Shown here one piece after another: positions 55,922-64,000 of a stretch of DNA of 64,000 bases. A model generated the notes under the pieces. That model saw nothing but the letters and a program-made list of their open reading frames with translations, was not told the origin of the DNA and did not search any database. The DNA comes from Pseudogracilibacillus sp037072025 (lineage in GTDB: Bacteria; Bacillota; Bacilli; Bacillales; Amphibacillaceae). The position numbers and the translations under genes were made by a program. Within the stretch, counting starts at the first letter, position 1, and every line of letters starts with the position of its first letter. The stretch lies in assembly GCF_037072025.1 (NCBI RefSeq), contig NZ_JAXHDD010000009.1, positions 1-64,000 on the forward strand, read 5' to 3'.

Positions 55922-56341
55922 CATAAACTGTGACATAAAAGTCTACTTGTTATGTTATGTATCAACTCCATATCCAGTGGGGCAACTCATATATTGTGAA
56001 ATGACTCGACATCTTTGAAATCGACTCGACATCTTGGAAAATGACTCGACATCTTTGAAATCGACTCGACATCTTTGAAATCGACTCGACATCTTGGAAA
56101 ATGACTCGACATCTTTGAAATCGACTCGACGTCTTGGAAAATGACTCGACATCTTTGGAATCGACTCGACGTCTTGGAAAATGACTCGACATCTTTGGAA
56201 TCGACTCGACATCTTTGGAATCGACTCGACATCTTGGAAAATGACTCGACATCTTGGAAATCGACTCGACGTCTTGGAGATCGAGTCATTCTTTCCTAGT
56301 GATAATTAAATCGTTATGTCGCAGTATCCTTCAACTACGAC
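55922..56341 (+). repeat. Family A repeat element, copy A4 (inside an acyl-CoA operon)
   Basis: The ends are ACTGTGACATAA (55928-55939) and TTATGTCGCAGT (56314-56325), an inverted pair with one mismatch; the outer right end is CAGTATCCTTCAACTAC. About 14 units of 20 bp run from 56000 to 56283. It sits between mmgB and an acyl-CoA dehydrogenase gene that are normally contiguous. Confidence 0.92.
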
Positions 56342-56410
56342 AAAAAAGAAATTAAAATCTACGTAAAGAACGAATAGAATATAATCCATCTAGAAAGTGA
56401 GGATATGCTT

Positions 56411-57547
56411 ATGGATATCCATTTAACAGATGAACAAAAAATGATCCAGAATTTAGTACGAGAATTTGCAGAAAAAGAAATCAAGCCACAAATTGAGCAA
56501 ATGGAAAAAGGTATTTTTCCATCTGAGATCATTAGAAAGATGGGCGAATTAGGGTTAATGGGTATTCCAATCCCCGAAAAATATGGGGGTAGCGGAATGG
56601 ATTTCACATCGTATATTATAGCGATTCATGAGATTTCTAAAGTAAGTGCAACTATAGGTGTAGTCTTATCGGTTCATACCTCGGTAGGTACAAATCCTAT
56701 ACTTTACTTTGGAAACGATGAACAGAAACAACGTTATTTACCTAAATTGGCATCAGGGCAATATTTGGGAGCATTTGCATTAACGGAACCGCAAGCAGGA
56801 TCTGATGCAGCAAATATAAAACTACGGGCTAGAGAACAAGATGGCGACTATATACTTAATGGTTCAAAAATGTTCATAACAAACGGAAAAGAAGCAGATA
56901 CGTTTATTACTTTTGCAAGAACTAGTGAAACAACTGGTTCAAAAGGGATTAGTGCATTTATTGTCGAGAAAACGAATCCCGGACTGCAAATCGGAAAAAG
57001 TGAAAAGAAAATGGGATTACATGGTTCCAGTACGGTTTCGTTAAATTTTGATCAATGTAAAGTAAGAAAAGACCAACTGCTTGGGAAAGAAGGAGAAGGC
57101 TATAAAATTGCGATGGCCAATTTAAATATAGGCAGAATAGGTATTGCAGCACAAGCTTTAGGAATTGCCGAAGGAGCTTTAGGACACGCTATTTTATATG
57201 CAAAAGATCGTGAACAGTTTGGAAAACCGATCTCACACAATCAAGGGATTGCTTTTAAATTAGCTGATATGGCAACAGAAGTTGAAGCTGCAAAACTATT
57301 AGTGTATCAAGCCGCCTATTTGATCCAGCAAAATCGGCCTTGTGCAAAAGAAGTTTCCATGGCTAAACTCTTTGCTGCCCAAACAGCAAGGAAGATTGCG
57401 ATAGAGGCTGTACAGATTTTCGGAGGATATGGTTATACAGAAGATTATCCAGTAGAACGATATTTTAGGGATGCAAAGGTAACTGAAATTTACGAAGGAA
57501 CGAATGAGATACAACGAATCGTAGTTACAAAAAATTTACTTAAATAA
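56411..57547 (+). CDS. Acyl-CoA dehydrogenase (first of two)
   Basis: A 378-residue FAD enzyme introducing the alpha-beta double bond in acyl-CoA. ATG 56411 is used because GTGAGG (56396) leaves about 9 bases; ATG 56405 is too close. GAFALTEPQAGSDAANIKL (about residue 118) and FIEGTNEIQR-type end IYEGTNEIQRIVV (catalytic Glu about 362) are present, as is QIFGGYGYTEDYPVER. It is close to MmgC and AcdA. Whether its substrate is short-chain straight or branched is not determined. Confidence 0.9.
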   Translation: MDIHLTDEQKMIQNLVREFAEKEIKPQIEQMEKGIFPSEIIRKMGELGLMGIPIPEKYGGSGMDFTSYIIAIHEISKVSATIGVVLSVHTSVGTNPILYFGNDEQKQRYLPKLASGQYLGAFALTEPQAGSDAANIKLRAREQDGDYILNGSKMFITNGKEADTFITFARTSETTGSKGISAFIVEKTNPGLQIGKSEKKMGLHGSSTVSLNFDQCKVRKDQLLGKEGEGYKIAMANLNIGRIGIAAQALGIAEGALGHAILYAKDREQFGKPISHNQGIAFKLADMATEVEAAKLLVYQAAYLIQQNRPCAKEVSMAKLFAAQTARKIAIEAVQIFGGYGYTEDYPVERYFRDAKVTEIYEGTNEIQRIVVTKNLLK

Positions 57548-57563
57548 CAGGGGGATTTTAAAA

Positions 57564-58703
57564 ATGTTTTTTCAATTAACGGATGAACAAAAAATGTTGC
57601 AAAAGATGGTGCGAGACTTTTCCTTAAATGAGGTAGAGCCAACTGCTGCAGAAAGAGACGAGGAAGAACGTTTTGATCGAGAAATATTCGATAAGATGGC
57701 AGAGCTTGGTTTAACAGGAATTCCATGGCCGGAGGAATATGGTGGAATTGGATCTGATTTTGTAAGTTATTGTATAGCCGTTGAGGAATTGTCACGTGTA
57801 TGTGCTTCTACCGGAGTGACATTATCTGCCCACGTATCGCTTGCGAGTTGGCCTATATATAAATATGGTAACGAAGAACAAAAGTTAACATACTTAAAAA
57901 GATTAGCGGAAGGTTCTGCACTTGGAGCATATGCTTTGTCTGAACCAGGAGCTGGAAGTGATGTAGCGTCAATGAAAATGACAGCAGTTAAAGAAGGCGA
58001 CGATTATATTTTAAATGGAAGTAAAGTGTGGATTACCAATGGCGGTGTCGCTGATATTTATGTCGTTTTTGCAAAAACAAATCATGATGCAGGTCACCGT
58101 GGAATTAGTGCCTTTATCGTAGAAAAGGGAACAGAAGGTTTTACATTTGGGAAAAAAGAAAAAAAACTTGGAATCCGTTCTTCTCCAACGACAGAATTAA
58201 TTTTTGAAAATTGTCGTATTCCTAAAGCTAATCTTTTAGGAGATGAAGGGGAAGGATTTAAAATAGCGATGACGACGCTTGACGGGGGAAGAAGTGGGAT
58301 TGCTGCTCAGGCAGTTGGTATTTCGCAAGGTGCTTTAGACGCTGCTATTGAATACGCTAAAGAACGTGAACAATTTGGAAAACCAATTGCCCATAATCAA
58401 GGAATTTCTTTTAAGTTGGCCGATATGGCTACAGAAACAGAAGCTGCCAGACTATTAACATATAAAGCTGCTTGGTTAGAAAGTGAAGGATTGGATTACG
58501 GAAATATCTCGGCGATGGCTAAGTTATTTGCTGGTGATGCTGCAATGCGCCATACAGTGGAAGCGGTTCAAATTTTCGGTGGGTACGGATACACGAAAGA
58601 TTATCCGGTAGAACGATATATGCGTGATGCTAAAATTACACAAATTTATGAAGGAACAAATGAAATTCAAAGACTTGTTATTGGGCGATCTGTTACGAAA
58701 TAA
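57564..58703 (+). CDS. Acyl-CoA dehydrogenase (second of two)
   Basis: A 379-residue paralogue of the preceding gene, 16 bases after it, with CAGGGGGAT before ATG. GAYALSEPGAGSDVASMKM (about residue 118), KVWITNGGVADIYVVFAKT, and IYEGTNEIQRLVI (Glu about 365) are the FAD- and substrate-site motifs. An icmF remnant downstream suggests that the operon once handled branched acyl-CoAs (isobutyryl-CoA), which this enzyme could oxidise. B. subtilis AcdA is the nearest named relative from the same neighbourhood. Confidence 0.9.
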   Translation: MFFQLTDEQKMLQKMVRDFSLNEVEPTAAERDEEERFDREIFDKMAELGLTGIPWPEEYGGIGSDFVSYCIAVEELSRVCASTGVTLSAHVSLASWPIYKYGNEEQKLTYLKRLAEGSALGAYALSEPGAGSDVASMKMTAVKEGDDYILNGSKVWITNGGVADIYVVFAKTNHDAGHRGISAFIVEKGTEGFTFGKKEKKLGIRSSPTTELIFENCRIPKANLLGDEGEGFKIAMTTLDGGRSGIAAQAVGISQGALDAAIEYAKEREQFGKPIAHNQGISFKLADMATETEAARLLTYKAAWLESEGLDYGNISAMAKLFAGDAAMRHTVEAVQIFGGYGYTKDYPVERYMRDAKITQIYEGTNEIQRLVIGRSVTK

Positions 58704-58738
58704 ATGAACAAAAGACAATGGGGAGGAGGGAAACAATT

Positions 58739-59359
58739 ATGTGTTCAGATACCATTTTATCTTCAATAAAAGATTCAACACTAGTAGAAAAACGCAGAAG
58801 CCAGATTATTGCTGGAGCCTTAACTTTATTTAAAGATAAAGGTTTCCATCGAACAACGACTAGAGAAATAGCGAAAGAATCTGGCTTTAGTATCGGAACT
58901 TTATATGAATATATTAGAACAAAAGAGGACGTATTATTTTTAGTTTATGAAGCGATTAATGACCATGTATATAAACATCTTGAGAAAGTAATTGGTTCTA
59001 AGGAACCGTCGATACAAAATTTAATTTATATTATTGATTCGTATTATCGTCTAATGGATGAAATGCAGGATGAAGTTATTATTCTATATCAAGAAGTAAA
59101 GTCACTACAGACGAATGTAAAAGGTATTGTGTTAAAGAAAGAGCGAGAAATGGTCATTATGCTTAAAGAAGCAATTATGACTTGTGTATCTGGCACATTG
59201 GTAGAAGAAGAAATAGAACTTATTGCAAATAATATTTTTGTTCAAGGACATATGTGGGGATTTAGACGCTGGATGTTGCACCGGAAATTTACAATCGATA
59301 TGTATATTGAGATGCAGACTAATTTTGTATTACAGTCTTTAGGAATAAAAGATTATTAG
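58739..59359 (+). CDS. TetR-family regulator of the acyl-CoA operon
   Basis: A 206-residue regulator; ATG 58739 follows GGGGAGGAGGG by 7 bases. The DNA-binding domain is TREIAKESGFSIGTLYEYIR (about residues 40-59). The larger helical domain (from 70) binds an effector, in relatives often an acyl-CoA. It is 35 bases after the second dehydrogenase gene and may bind the palindrome at the thiolase promoter (53765-53776), forming autoregulation. This link is inference. Confidence 0.85.
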   Translation: MCSDTILSSIKDSTLVEKRRSQIIAGALTLFKDKGFHRTTTREIAKESGFSIGTLYEYIRTKEDVLFLVYEAINDHVYKHLEKVIGSKEPSIQNLIYIIDSYYRLMDEMQDEVIILYQEVKSLQTNVKGIVLKKEREMVIMLKEAIMTCVSGTLVEEEIELIANNIFVQGHMWGFRRWMLHRKFTIDMYIEMQTNFVLQSLGIKDY

Positions 59360-59414
59360 TTTCTAGGATTGGCTTTGTGAGTCAAGATAAAGAGGGGGTA
59401 TAATTCAACAATAA

Positions 59415-59470
59415 GTGAAGGTGCAGTCCCCTTCAAATTGCAACTGCAATTAGTGGGGGTTAACCTTCAC
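59415..59470. other. Long imperfect hairpin
   Basis: GTGAAGGT (59415-59422) pairs with ACCTTCAC (59463-59470), inner TCCCC with GGGGG, and TTGCA with TGCAA at the loop. No T run follows, so it is not a normal terminator. It sits between the tetR gene and the icmF remains. Confidence 0.5.
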
Positions 59471-59529
59471 GGTCTTGATTTTGATGTATTCTTTAATTAC
59501 GGATATAGGTGCTCCCCGGAAGTTAAAAT

Positions 59530-60502
59530 TAAATAACTCCTACTCCAATTTTTGATGACAAGTTGATTAAACAAACAGTTGATCAAAACGTTTAATCAAT
59601 ACTTAACGAAGCTAAACAAAGAAGAGCAGAAGCTGCTTGATTCATGAGATAATATGAAGCAAAAGTATAATGGAGATATATTTATATTTTTGGTAAGAAT
59701 AAAGAATTAACTATCGATATTACAACCACTTCTTTGTCCGGTCTAAAAATACCTAAAGTTGTTTTCCCCCCACTACTCCGATTGGGGAGATTGCTTAACA
59801 TGGCTAATGAAAGAGAATGTACCCGGTGAATTCCCATATACGGATGGTGTATTTCCTTTTAAACGAGAAGGTGAAGATCCTACGAGATAATTTGCGGGTG
59901 AAGGTACTCCAGAACGAACAAATCGAAGGTTTCATTATTTATCTAGAAGAAAAGGCTATCTACAGTTTTTGACTCCGTAACTTTATATGGAGAAGCCCCT
60001 TCCTATGAGCCGGATGTTTATGGAAAAGTTGGGGAAAGTGGAGTAAATGTATGTACATTGGATGTTATGAAAAAATTGTACGATGGATTTGATTTAACGG
60101 ATCCACAGACTTCTGTTTCGCAGATATTTTAAAAGAAGATCAAGAGCAAAACACTGTATAATCTCAACAGAATTTACACTAAGAATGATGGGCGATATTC
60201 AACAGTATTTATTGATTATCAAGTGCGAAATAATTATTCAATTTCTATTTCGGGCTACCATATTGCGGATGCTGGCGCAAATCCAATTACAAATACAGAA
60301 TCTTAAAAATTTTCACGTAGATAATAAAGGAGTGAAAAATTAAGCAATCGAAAAGCTAAAAAAAGTTACTAATTAAAATGGAAATATATTTGCTGAATTA
60401 ATGGATACCGTAAAAGTTGTAAGCCTTGGTCAAATTAGTGAGGTTTTATATGAAGTGGGCAGACAATATAGAAGGAATATGTATTGTCAAATGTTAAATT
60501 AA
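59530..60502 (+). pseudogene. Decayed icmF (fused isobutyryl-CoA mutase)
   Basis: Broken but recognisable pieces, in order: ELTIDITTTSLSGLKIPKVV (59710), ENVPGEFPYTDGVFPFKREG (59815), FAGEGTPERTNRRFHY with frame changes (59890), YEPDVYGKVGESGVNVCTLD (60008), FDLTDPQTS (60090), TEFTLRMMGDIQQYFIDYQV (60170), YHIADAGANPIT (60259), then IFAELMDTVKVVSLGQISEV (60388) and GRQYRRNM at the end. Full IcmF proteins exceed 1000 residues; the B12-binding and GTPase parts and much of the mutase barrel are deleted. It would have converted isobutyryl-CoA to butyryl-CoA, matching the acyl-CoA dehydrogenases upstream. Confidence 0.85.
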
Positions 60503-60538
60503 ATATCGGCGTATTCGTAGCCGATATTTATTTTTTTA
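60500..60538 (+). terminator. Terminator after the icmF remains
   Basis: AAATATCGGC (60501-60510) pairs with GCCGATATTT (60520-60529), followed by a run of T. Confidence 0.88.
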
Positions 60539-60735
60539 TAGAAAAATACAACTAATTTCTTGACTAAATTTCTGAAATAGCTATCATATTTTCATGACAC
60601 TTGATTATAATCTAAAGAATAGTTTATACTACAAAATTATTAGTGTTAATAACTATTTAACAGTAAGAATATTGATAACTTTCTTACTGTATAGGTGCAA
60701 CTTATTTTTATTATTATTAAAGGATGTGCATAGAA

Positions 60736-61155
60736 GTGGGCTTAGAAAAGTATAGTGATGATAAAATTCAAAAAATGTCTATGATTGAACTTGCAAATAT
60801 TATTTTAGCGGATGAGAAAAAAGAGTTGAATTTTCTAGATCTCTTTGCAAAAGTTGCCGAATATAAAAGTTTTACCCAAGAACAGCAAGATGATTTGCTG
60901 GCTCGCTTTTATACAGATCTGAATGTTGATGGTCGTTTTACTACATTAGGATCAAATATATGGGGCTTAAAAAGATGGTACCCGGTTGATCAAACAAGTG
61001 AAAAATCGTTAGCGGAATCAAGGAAGAGAGATCTGGAAGAAGAAGAGTTAGAAATTGAACTGCTCGATGAAGAACTAGTGGATGAAGAAGTTGATGAAGA
61101 GGAACAACTATATGAAGAATATGATGATTTAGAATATGAAAATTATGATGAATAA
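60736..61155 (+). CDS. rpoE: RNA polymerase delta subunit
   Basis: A 139-residue protein. GTG 60736 gives MGLEKYSDDKIQKMSMIELA, which aligns with RpoE starts; AAAGGA (60719-60724) is 11 bases before. The folded N-domain (to about 90) includes FYTDLNVDGRFTTLGSNIWG and KRWYPVDQ. The C-terminus (about 95-139) is a disordered tail almost wholly of Glu and Asp. Delta helps RNA polymerase recycle and sharpens promoter selectivity. Gene order rpoE-pyrG is conserved in Bacillaceae. Confidence 0.93.
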   Translation: MGLEKYSDDKIQKMSMIELANIILADEKKELNFLDLFAKVAEYKSFTQEQQDDLLARFYTDLNVDGRFTTLGSNIWGLKRWYPVDQTSEKSLAESRKRDLEEEELEIELLDEELVDEEVDEEEQLYEEYDDLEYENYDE

Positions 61156-61221
61156 TTTATTCCCTAAGCTGGTAAACTGAATTTTAGTGAACATTAAATA
61201 ATATATTACATTGAGTATATC

Positions 61222-61325
61222 TTGACATTTACCAGTATAATGAGTAAAATTTTTATTGGGCTATACAAGAAAAAAGAACTCGTCAAATGCGTTTCCCCTG
61301 ATTGGGAAACGCATTTATTATTTTA
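61222..61325 (+). promoter_or_regulatory. pyrG promoter and reiterative-transcription attenuator
   Basis: TTGACA (61222-61227) and TAAAAT (61245-61250) are 17 bases apart, and GGGCT follows at 61258, the start sequence used by B. subtilis pyrG. A terminator stem AAATGCGTTTCCC (61285-61297) with GGGAAACGCATTT (61304-61316) follows. When CTP is low the polymerase slips on GGG, and the extra G residues pair with the C/T-rich left arm (TTTCCCC), preventing termination. The mechanism is known from B. subtilis; the layout here fits it. Confidence 0.82.
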
Positions 61326-61356
61326 CACATGAATGAAAGGGAAAGAGGGTACAAAA

Positions 61357-62967
61357 TTGACAAAGTATATTTTTGTAACTGGTGGGGTTGTTTCATCTTT
61401 AGGAAAAGGGATTACTTCAGCATCATTAGGTAGATTGCTGAAAAACCGTGGACTAAAAGTAACACTGCAAAAATTTGACCCATATTTGAACGTCGATCCA
61501 GGAACAATGAGTCCCTACCAGCATGGGGAAGTATTCGTAACGGAAGATGGAGCGGAAACAGATTTAGACCTAGGTCACTATGAGCGATTTATTGATATTA
61601 ATTTAAATAAATTTAGTAATATTACGACAGGAAAAGTATATTCAAGTGTTATCCGTAAAGAACGTGATGGGGAATATAAAGGAGCTACCGTTCAAGTTAT
61701 TCCTCATATTACGAATGAAATAAAAGATCAAGTATATAAAGCAGGTAAAGCAACAGAAGCCGATGTTGTAATTACCGAAATTGGTGGGACTGTAGGGGAT
61801 ATTGAATCCTTACCATATTTAGAAGCCATCAGACAGATTAAGAGCGATATTGGCCGTGATCAGGTCATGTATATTCATTGTACACTCGTACCTTATATTA
61901 AAGCAGCTGGTGAGATTAAGACGAAACCAACACAGCATAGTGTAAAAGAGTTACGTTCTCTTGGAATACAACCAGATGCTATTGTACTACGTTCCGAATT
62001 TGCAATAAGTGAAGAAACAAAAGAAAAAATCGCCTTATTTTGTGATACGAGAAAAGAAGCTGTAGTTGAGATGGTGGATACGGATATACTTTATCAAGTA
62101 CCAATTGCTCTACAAGAACAGAATTTAGATGATTTAGTATGCAGTCATTTAGGATTAGTTCCAAAAGAAGCAGATATGACAGAGTGGAAAGAACTTATTC
62201 GCAAAGTTAGAAATTTATCACGAACGGTTGAAATTGGTCTAGTCGGGAAATATGTAGAATTACCGGACGCTTATTTATCGCTAATAGAGTCACTAAAACA
62301 TGCCGGATATATATATGATACCGATATTTGTGTACATTGGATTAATTCTGAAACATTAGATAAGGAAACGATACATGAAGAACTATCAAATGTAGATGGC
62401 ATTGTTGTACCTGGTGGCTTTGGTACAAGAGGAATTGATGGTAAGATAGAAGCGATACAATATGCGCGTGAAAATAATGTTCCTTTTTTAGGGGTCTGTT
62501 TAGGAATGCAGCTAGCCGCTGTTGAATTTGCTCGCAATGTAATTGGATTAGAGGAAGCTCATTCTGTAGAGATTAACCCAAACACACCGTATCCTATTGT
62601 AAAGCTAATTGAAAAACAAAAAAATAATAACGAAATGAGTAATGGATTAAGATTAGGTTCTAAACAAGTTATACTTTTAGATAATACAAAAATAAAAGAA
62701 GCATATAATGGAGCAGATAGTGTTGGTGAAAGACATCGCCATCGTTATGAGATTAATGCTGAATACCGTGAACAGTTTGAATCTAACGGTCTCATCATTT
62801 CCGCTGTTGGTGAAAAAGCAGAATTCATTAAAGCAATTGAACTAAAAGATCATCCATGGTTTGTTGCATGTCAATACCATCCGGAATTTAAATCAAGACC
62901 GACTAAAGCACATCCATTATTGGAAGGATTTATTGATGCAGTGGTTGAAGGGAAATATAATAAATAA
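61357..62967 (+). CDS. pyrG: CTP synthase
   Basis: A 536-residue enzyme making CTP from UTP, ATP and glutamine. TTG 61357 gives MTKYIFVTGGVVSSLGKGIT, the universal N-terminus; AGAGGGT lies 9 bases before. The synthetase domain holds LNVDPGTMSPYQHGEVFVTE; the class I glutamine amidotransferase domain has FLGVCLGMQLA (nucleophile Cys about 382) and the His/Glu pair in CQYHPEFKSRP (about 509). Full length. Confidence 0.96.
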   Translation: MTKYIFVTGGVVSSLGKGITSASLGRLLKNRGLKVTLQKFDPYLNVDPGTMSPYQHGEVFVTEDGAETDLDLGHYERFIDINLNKFSNITTGKVYSSVIRKERDGEYKGATVQVIPHITNEIKDQVYKAGKATEADVVITEIGGTVGDIESLPYLEAIRQIKSDIGRDQVMYIHCTLVPYIKAAGEIKTKPTQHSVKELRSLGIQPDAIVLRSEFAISEETKEKIALFCDTRKEAVVEMVDTDILYQVPIALQEQNLDDLVCSHLGLVPKEADMTEWKELIRKVRNLSRTVEIGLVGKYVELPDAYLSLIESLKHAGYIYDTDICVHWINSETLDKETIHEELSNVDGIVVPGGFGTRGIDGKIEAIQYARENNVPFLGVCLGMQLAAVEFARNVIGLEEAHSVEINPNTPYPIVKLIEKQKNNNEMSNGLRLGSKQVILLDNTKIKEAYNGADSVGERHRHRYEINAEYREQFESNGLIISAVGEKAEFIKAIELKDHPWFVACQYHPEFKSRPTKAHPLLEGFIDAVVEGKYNK

Positions 62968-63048
62968 CATTTGTTTTATTTATTTAAATTGATCATAAAC
63001 AAGTGAATGGATAGTTGATAAAATTATTTGTTGTTTTGACACAAGATC

Positions 63049-63410
63049 CATAAACTGCGCAGTTAAATACGCAGTTGATTTTCGCTCCGGGCAGTACGCG
63101 CATCCTTAGGGCACGGCGGTCTGCCACTGAAGCAGAAAACCACTGTTTCTGAGTTTCAGACACGTGCTTTTCCCTCAGGAGTCGACTGCCCTCCACTACA
63201 ATCAACTAGATCGATGACAGAACATTTATCATCCACTGCACCGGCGGAGGAAATACATGGAAACTCCTGCGGAAGGAAAGGCCTAGGTGAGACAACAAAA
63301 GTCGCGCAGCAAGGAAGGCTCATCAGCCGCCTGCGGAAAGAGGAATGTATTTCTGTAGCGGTAGTAAATTACGGTCCGAATTAACTGCACAGTTTTCTGC
63401 AACAATGAAG
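63049..63410 (+). repeat. Family C repeat element, copy C2
   Basis: Starts CATAAACTGCGCAGTTAAAT (63049) and ends CTGCACAGTTTTCTGCAAC. The GC-richer core shares with C1 GTTGATTTTCGC, GGGCAGT, GCATCCTTAG, GGAGTCGACTG, CTCCTGCGGAAGGAAAGGCC and GGCTCATCAGCCGCC. It fills the gap between pyrG and fbaA. Confidence 0.85.
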
Positions 63411-63468
63411 ATGATAAAACAACAAAACTTTCGAAAGTAGCTAATAAGTGTAAACTACAAGTTGCACC

Positions 63469-63496
63469 TTGATAATGGACTTGGTATTCTTATGAT
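63469..63496 (+). promoter_or_regulatory. Candidate fbaA promoter
   Basis: TTGATA (63469-63474) and TATGAT (63491-63496) are 16 bases apart. A second -10-like TATAAT lies at 63502-63507. Confidence 0.45.
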
Positions 63497-63546
63497 ATGC
63501 TTATAATTGAAATTGTCTAAAAACAAAATTAAAGGAGCTGTTCAAT

Positions 63547-64000
63547 ATGTCATTAGTTTCGATGAAGGAAATGCTTAATATCGCCAAAGAAAAACAGTAT
63601 GCAGTAGGTCAATTTAATATTAATAACCTTGAATATACGCAAGGAATCCTTCAAGCTGCCGAGGAAGAAAAGTCACCTGTAATTCTTGGTGTATCTGAAG
63701 GTGCCGCAAGATATATGGGTGGATTTAAATTGGTAGTAGTAATGGTAAAAGCGTTAATGGAAGAATATAAAACTACGGTTCCTGTAGCAATACATTTAGA
63801 CCATGGTTCAAGCTTTGAAAAGTGTGCAAAAGCAATTCATGCTGGATTCACTTCAGTTATGATTGACGGCTCTCATCTACCGCTAGAGGAAAATATTGCT
63901 TTAACTAAAAAAGTCGTTGAACTTGCCCATATCCATGGCGTTTCCGTTGAAGCAGAGCTAGGACGTATTGGGGGACAAGAGGACGATCTAGTTGTTGATG
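63547..64000 (+). CDS. fbaA: Fructose-1,6-bisphosphate aldolase, class II (partial, cut by window end)
   Basis: The first 151 residues of a zinc-dependent class II aldolase of glycolysis. AAAGGAGC lies 9 bases before ATG. IHLDHGSSFEKCAKAIHAGF (about residue 79) carries the catalytic Asp and a zinc-binding His; SVMIDGSHLPLEENI and VEAELGRIGGQED follow as in Bacillus FbaA. The position after pyrG agrees with B. subtilis order. The 3' part lies outside the window. Confidence 0.95.
   Translation, partial: MSLVSMKEMLNIAKEKQYAVGQFNINNLEYTQGILQAAEEEKSPVILGVSEGAARYMGGFKLVVVMVKALMEEYKTTVPVAIHLDHGSSFEKCAKAIHAGFTSVMIDGSHLPLEENIALTKKVVELAHIHGVSVEAELGRIGGQEDDLVVD

Overview
The window looks like a chromosomal piece of a low-GC, probably halotolerant or halophilic member of the Bacillaceae (Bacillus, Oceanobacillus and Virgibacillus type). 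The backbone gene order from about 39.9 kb to the end matches the B. subtilis ywd-ywf-ywh-ywi-ywj region: ywdI-ywdK, hemQ-pta, lipL, ywfO, ywhD, pbpG, ywiB-argS, ywjF, rpoE-pyrG, fbaA. The species cannot be named from the sequence alone.

Layout. 0-5 kb: methionine gamma-lyase, cardiolipin synthase, thioesterase, M29 aminopeptidase. 5-12.5 kb: a graveyard holding a frameshifted IS91-type transposase, a broken glutamate-synthase-like gene, and broken tetR, glyoxalase and YtkA-like genes, with intact DUF4363-DUF421 and alkD-like genes between them. 12.6-18.7 kb: a cation/proton antiporter, a phosphohexomutase paralogue with an altered metal loop, and a yybP-ykoY riboswitch controlling a TerC Mn exporter. 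18.9-39.3 kb: aspA, a PucR regulator and a split ectoine-catabolism cluster, interrupted by a permease, decayed gabT/gabD remains, a decayed EamA transporter and a nucleoside deaminase. 39.6-50.9 kb: backbone. 51.4-60.5 kb: fatty-acid/branched-chain acyl-CoA degradation genes (ywjF, thiolase, hydroxyacyl-CoA dehydrogenase, two acyl-CoA dehydrogenases, TetR), ending in a decayed icmF. 60.7-64 kb: rpoE, pyrG with its attenuator, and the 5' part of fbaA.

Main system. The genes eutC-doeB2-doeC-doeD and eutA-uehQ-uehM-uehP-doeA form a nearly complete route: TRAP uptake of ectoine, ring opening by ectoine hydrolase, deacetylation by an M20-type enzyme, transamination, oxidation to aspartate, and then (aspA) fumarate. 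A PucR-family protein sits where the MocR-type regulator EnuR would be expected from proteobacterial clusters. The two main promoters share two motifs at nearly the same distances from -35, and the pucR promoter carries a cre-like site.

Second system. Six non-coding elements share the same two termini (a CATAAACTG end and a CAGT-CTTCAA end) but carry two unrelated cores. Four have arrays of a 20-bp unit in different copy number; two have a long GC-richer structured core. A third family (three copies) has GTTCAAAAAG-type inverted ends. They look like MITE-like elements mobilised in trans, and some sit inside apparent operons.
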